From Flavobacteriales bacterium (GTDB lineage Bacteria > Bacteroidota > Bacteroidia > UBA10329): DNA of 6,321 nucleotides. A program made the translations under genes and the position numbers. The stretch's first letter is position 1. Each line of letters begins with the position of its first letter. A model generated the notes under the pieces. The model was not told where the DNA came from and did not search any database. It saw nothing but the letters and a program-made list of their open reading frames with translations. The stretch is taken from NCBI GenBank assembly GCA_003456455.1, contig DMRV01000455.1:1-6321 (forward strand), read 5' to 3'. Positions 5,152 through 6,321 of this stretch are shown piece after piece.

Positions 5152-6321
5152 ATGAAAAAAATATTTACTCTCCTCCTACTTGTTGGTCTTGGAAACGGGT
5201 GGGCAAATGCTCAGTGCGTAGAAATACCTAAGAACAGAGTTCTTTTGGTTGGGGATAGCTGGGCTGCATTTATGAACGGTGACCAAACCATTACAGATGG
5301 ATTAAGAATTGTTGGTCATTCTGATAAGAAATTTACGTCTAGCCTTTCCATCGCGGAAAACGGGGCTGATACGTGGGATTTTTTAGAGAGTGGCAAGCAG
5401 ACCGACATCCAGAATATCATTGATGCAAATCCGGATATTGACATGGTTCACCTTAGCATTGGTGGAAATGACCTACTGGGAGATTGGAACGTTTCGTTTA
5501 CTCAGCAACAAACGGACTCACTGGCTATAGAAGTACAGGGCAGACTTGAAACCATCATAGATTTTATTGAAAACACAAGACCTGGAATGCGCGTTTTTTG
5601 GCCTGGCTACGCATACCCAAATTTTGAAGAAGTTATTGAGCAAATTGCACCATTTCAGTCAAACCATCCTTTTTTCGGCACATGGGATGGCATGGGCCAA
5701 CCCGATTTCGAAACGATTAATCATATCCTTAACGATATGTCTGATTCTGTAGCGAACTACGCCTTAGATGACCCACAATTTGATTTTGTAAGAGCACAAG
5801 GTATTCTGCAGTACACTTATGGTCAGGACGATCCACTTGGCGTAGCTCCTGGAGGAACTTATCCTGCATTTAGTTTACCGCTTCCATTGGGTGACCCAAC
5901 TTATCCCTCGCCAAATGAAACTATGCGCCTGTATGCAGGCATTTTTACTGATTGCTTTCACCTGTCTCGCGAAGCATATCTTACAATGTTCGTGTATCAA
6001 GCAGAGAAATTCTATCAGAAGTTCTTTATGGACGATATGTATGTACGTTCATCAGGAGGTGATATGGACGGATCCGTATCTTCTGCAGGAAATGTTTCTC
6101 AGGAAATAAAACTGGGTGAAGAAGGTGGGAATGAAGTTGCAGCCGTTGTCTCTTTTGACACGCAAAACATGGCAGACACTACACTGTCAAATGCGAGCAT
6201 CTTTCTTAGAAGAGAGTCTATAACAGGAACTAACCCTGTAACCTCTAACGATGTTCTTATAAAAATGGTTAGTGGAAACTTTGGTACAACGGCAAACGTT
6301 GAGGCAGCTGATTTTCTGGAA
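5152..6321 (+). CDS. Secreted SGNH/GDSL hydrolase with a C-terminal beta-rich domain (3' end cut off)
   Basis: The frame is open from the ATG at 5152 to the right edge, 390 codons without a stop, so the gene continues outside the window. Residues 1-20 are a signal peptide (MKKIFTLLLLVG…ANA/Q). The catalytic domain covers about 28-292. Block I is G34-D35-S36 (‘VGDSWA’), giving the nucleophile S36. N70-G71 supplies the probable block II glycine. ‘SIGGND’ (102-107) is block III with N106. ‘DCFHLS’ gives D267 and H270 of the block V DxxH. These are all the residues expected for an esterase, lipase or acetylhydrolase of this clan; the substrate is unknown. From about residue 310 a new region begins (‘VVSFDTQNMADTTLSNASIFLRR’ is split here as VVSFDT at 342-347 and ASIFLRR at 358-364). 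It resembles the start of a DNRLRE/CBM96-like beta-sandwich found in secreted carbohydrate-active proteins. A T9SS sorting domain further downstream would be expected. The gene starts 77 bases after the dehydrogenase, with no clear terminator between them. Confidence 0.88.
   Translation, partial: MKKIFTLLLLVGLGNGWANAQCVEIPKNRVLLVGDSWAAFMNGDQTITDGLRIVGHSDKKFTSSLSIAENGADTWDFLESGKQTDIQNIIDANPDIDMVHLSIGGNDLLGDWNVSFTQQQTDSLAIEVQGRLETIIDFIENTRPGMRVFWPGYAYPNFEEVIEQIAPFQSNHPFFGTWDGMGQPDFETINHILNDMSDSVANYALDDPQFDFVRAQGILQYTYGQDDPLGVAPGGTYPAFSLPLPLGDPTYPSPNETMRLYAGIFTDCFHLSREAYLTMFVYQAEKFYQKFFMDDMYVRSSGGDMDGSVSSAGNVSQEIKLGEEGGNEVAAVVSFDTQNMADTTLSNASIFLRRESITGTNPVTSNDVLIKMVSGNFGTTANVEAADFLE

Overview
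The window looks like chromosomal DNA from a marine or environmental member of the Bacteroidota, probably the Flavobacteriales/Cytophagales side. The evidence is a PorP/SprF-family outer-membrane protein, a C-terminal type A sorting domain of the type IX secretion system (T9SS), signal peptides ending in ‘A-Q’, A+T-rich intergenic DNA, and no Shine-Dalgarno-like sequence before the starts. All convincing genes lie on the + strand, and I see no mobile element, tRNA, rRNA or CRISPR array.

Layout. Positions 1-69 hold a short open frame ending in tandem stops, possibly the tail of an upstream gene. A candidate Bacteroidota-type promoter with a 12-bp palindrome in its spacer follows (115-145). Next is a secreted 551-residue protein (175-1830) joining a cytochrome c-like heme domain, a copper type II monooxygenase module of the PHM/dopamine beta-hydroxylase fold with all six copper ligands, and a T9SS sorting domain. 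A clear intrinsic terminator (1853-1902) isolates it. Three closely spaced genes follow, with gaps of 16-33 bp: a membrane fatty-acid hydroxylase/sterol desaturase-family enzyme (1934-2917), a PorP/SprF-family protein (2948-3889) and an FMN-dependent alpha-hydroxy-acid dehydrogenase (3923-5074). After a 77-bp gap comes a secreted SGNH/GDSL hydrolase (5152 to the right edge). It is cut off by the window inside a second, beta-rich domain.

How the genes may fit together. Three of the five main genes insert or oxidise hydroxyl groups: a copper monooxygenase at the cell surface, a di-iron hydroxylase in the membrane and a flavin alpha-hydroxy-acid dehydrogenase in the cytoplasm. A fourth is a secreted esterase-like enzyme. 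A shared pathway is possible but unproven, because the enzymes sit in different compartments and the first gene is separated by a terminator. The most noteworthy item is the heme-copper fusion, in which a built-in cytochrome could feed electrons to a PHM-like copper site on the cell surface.
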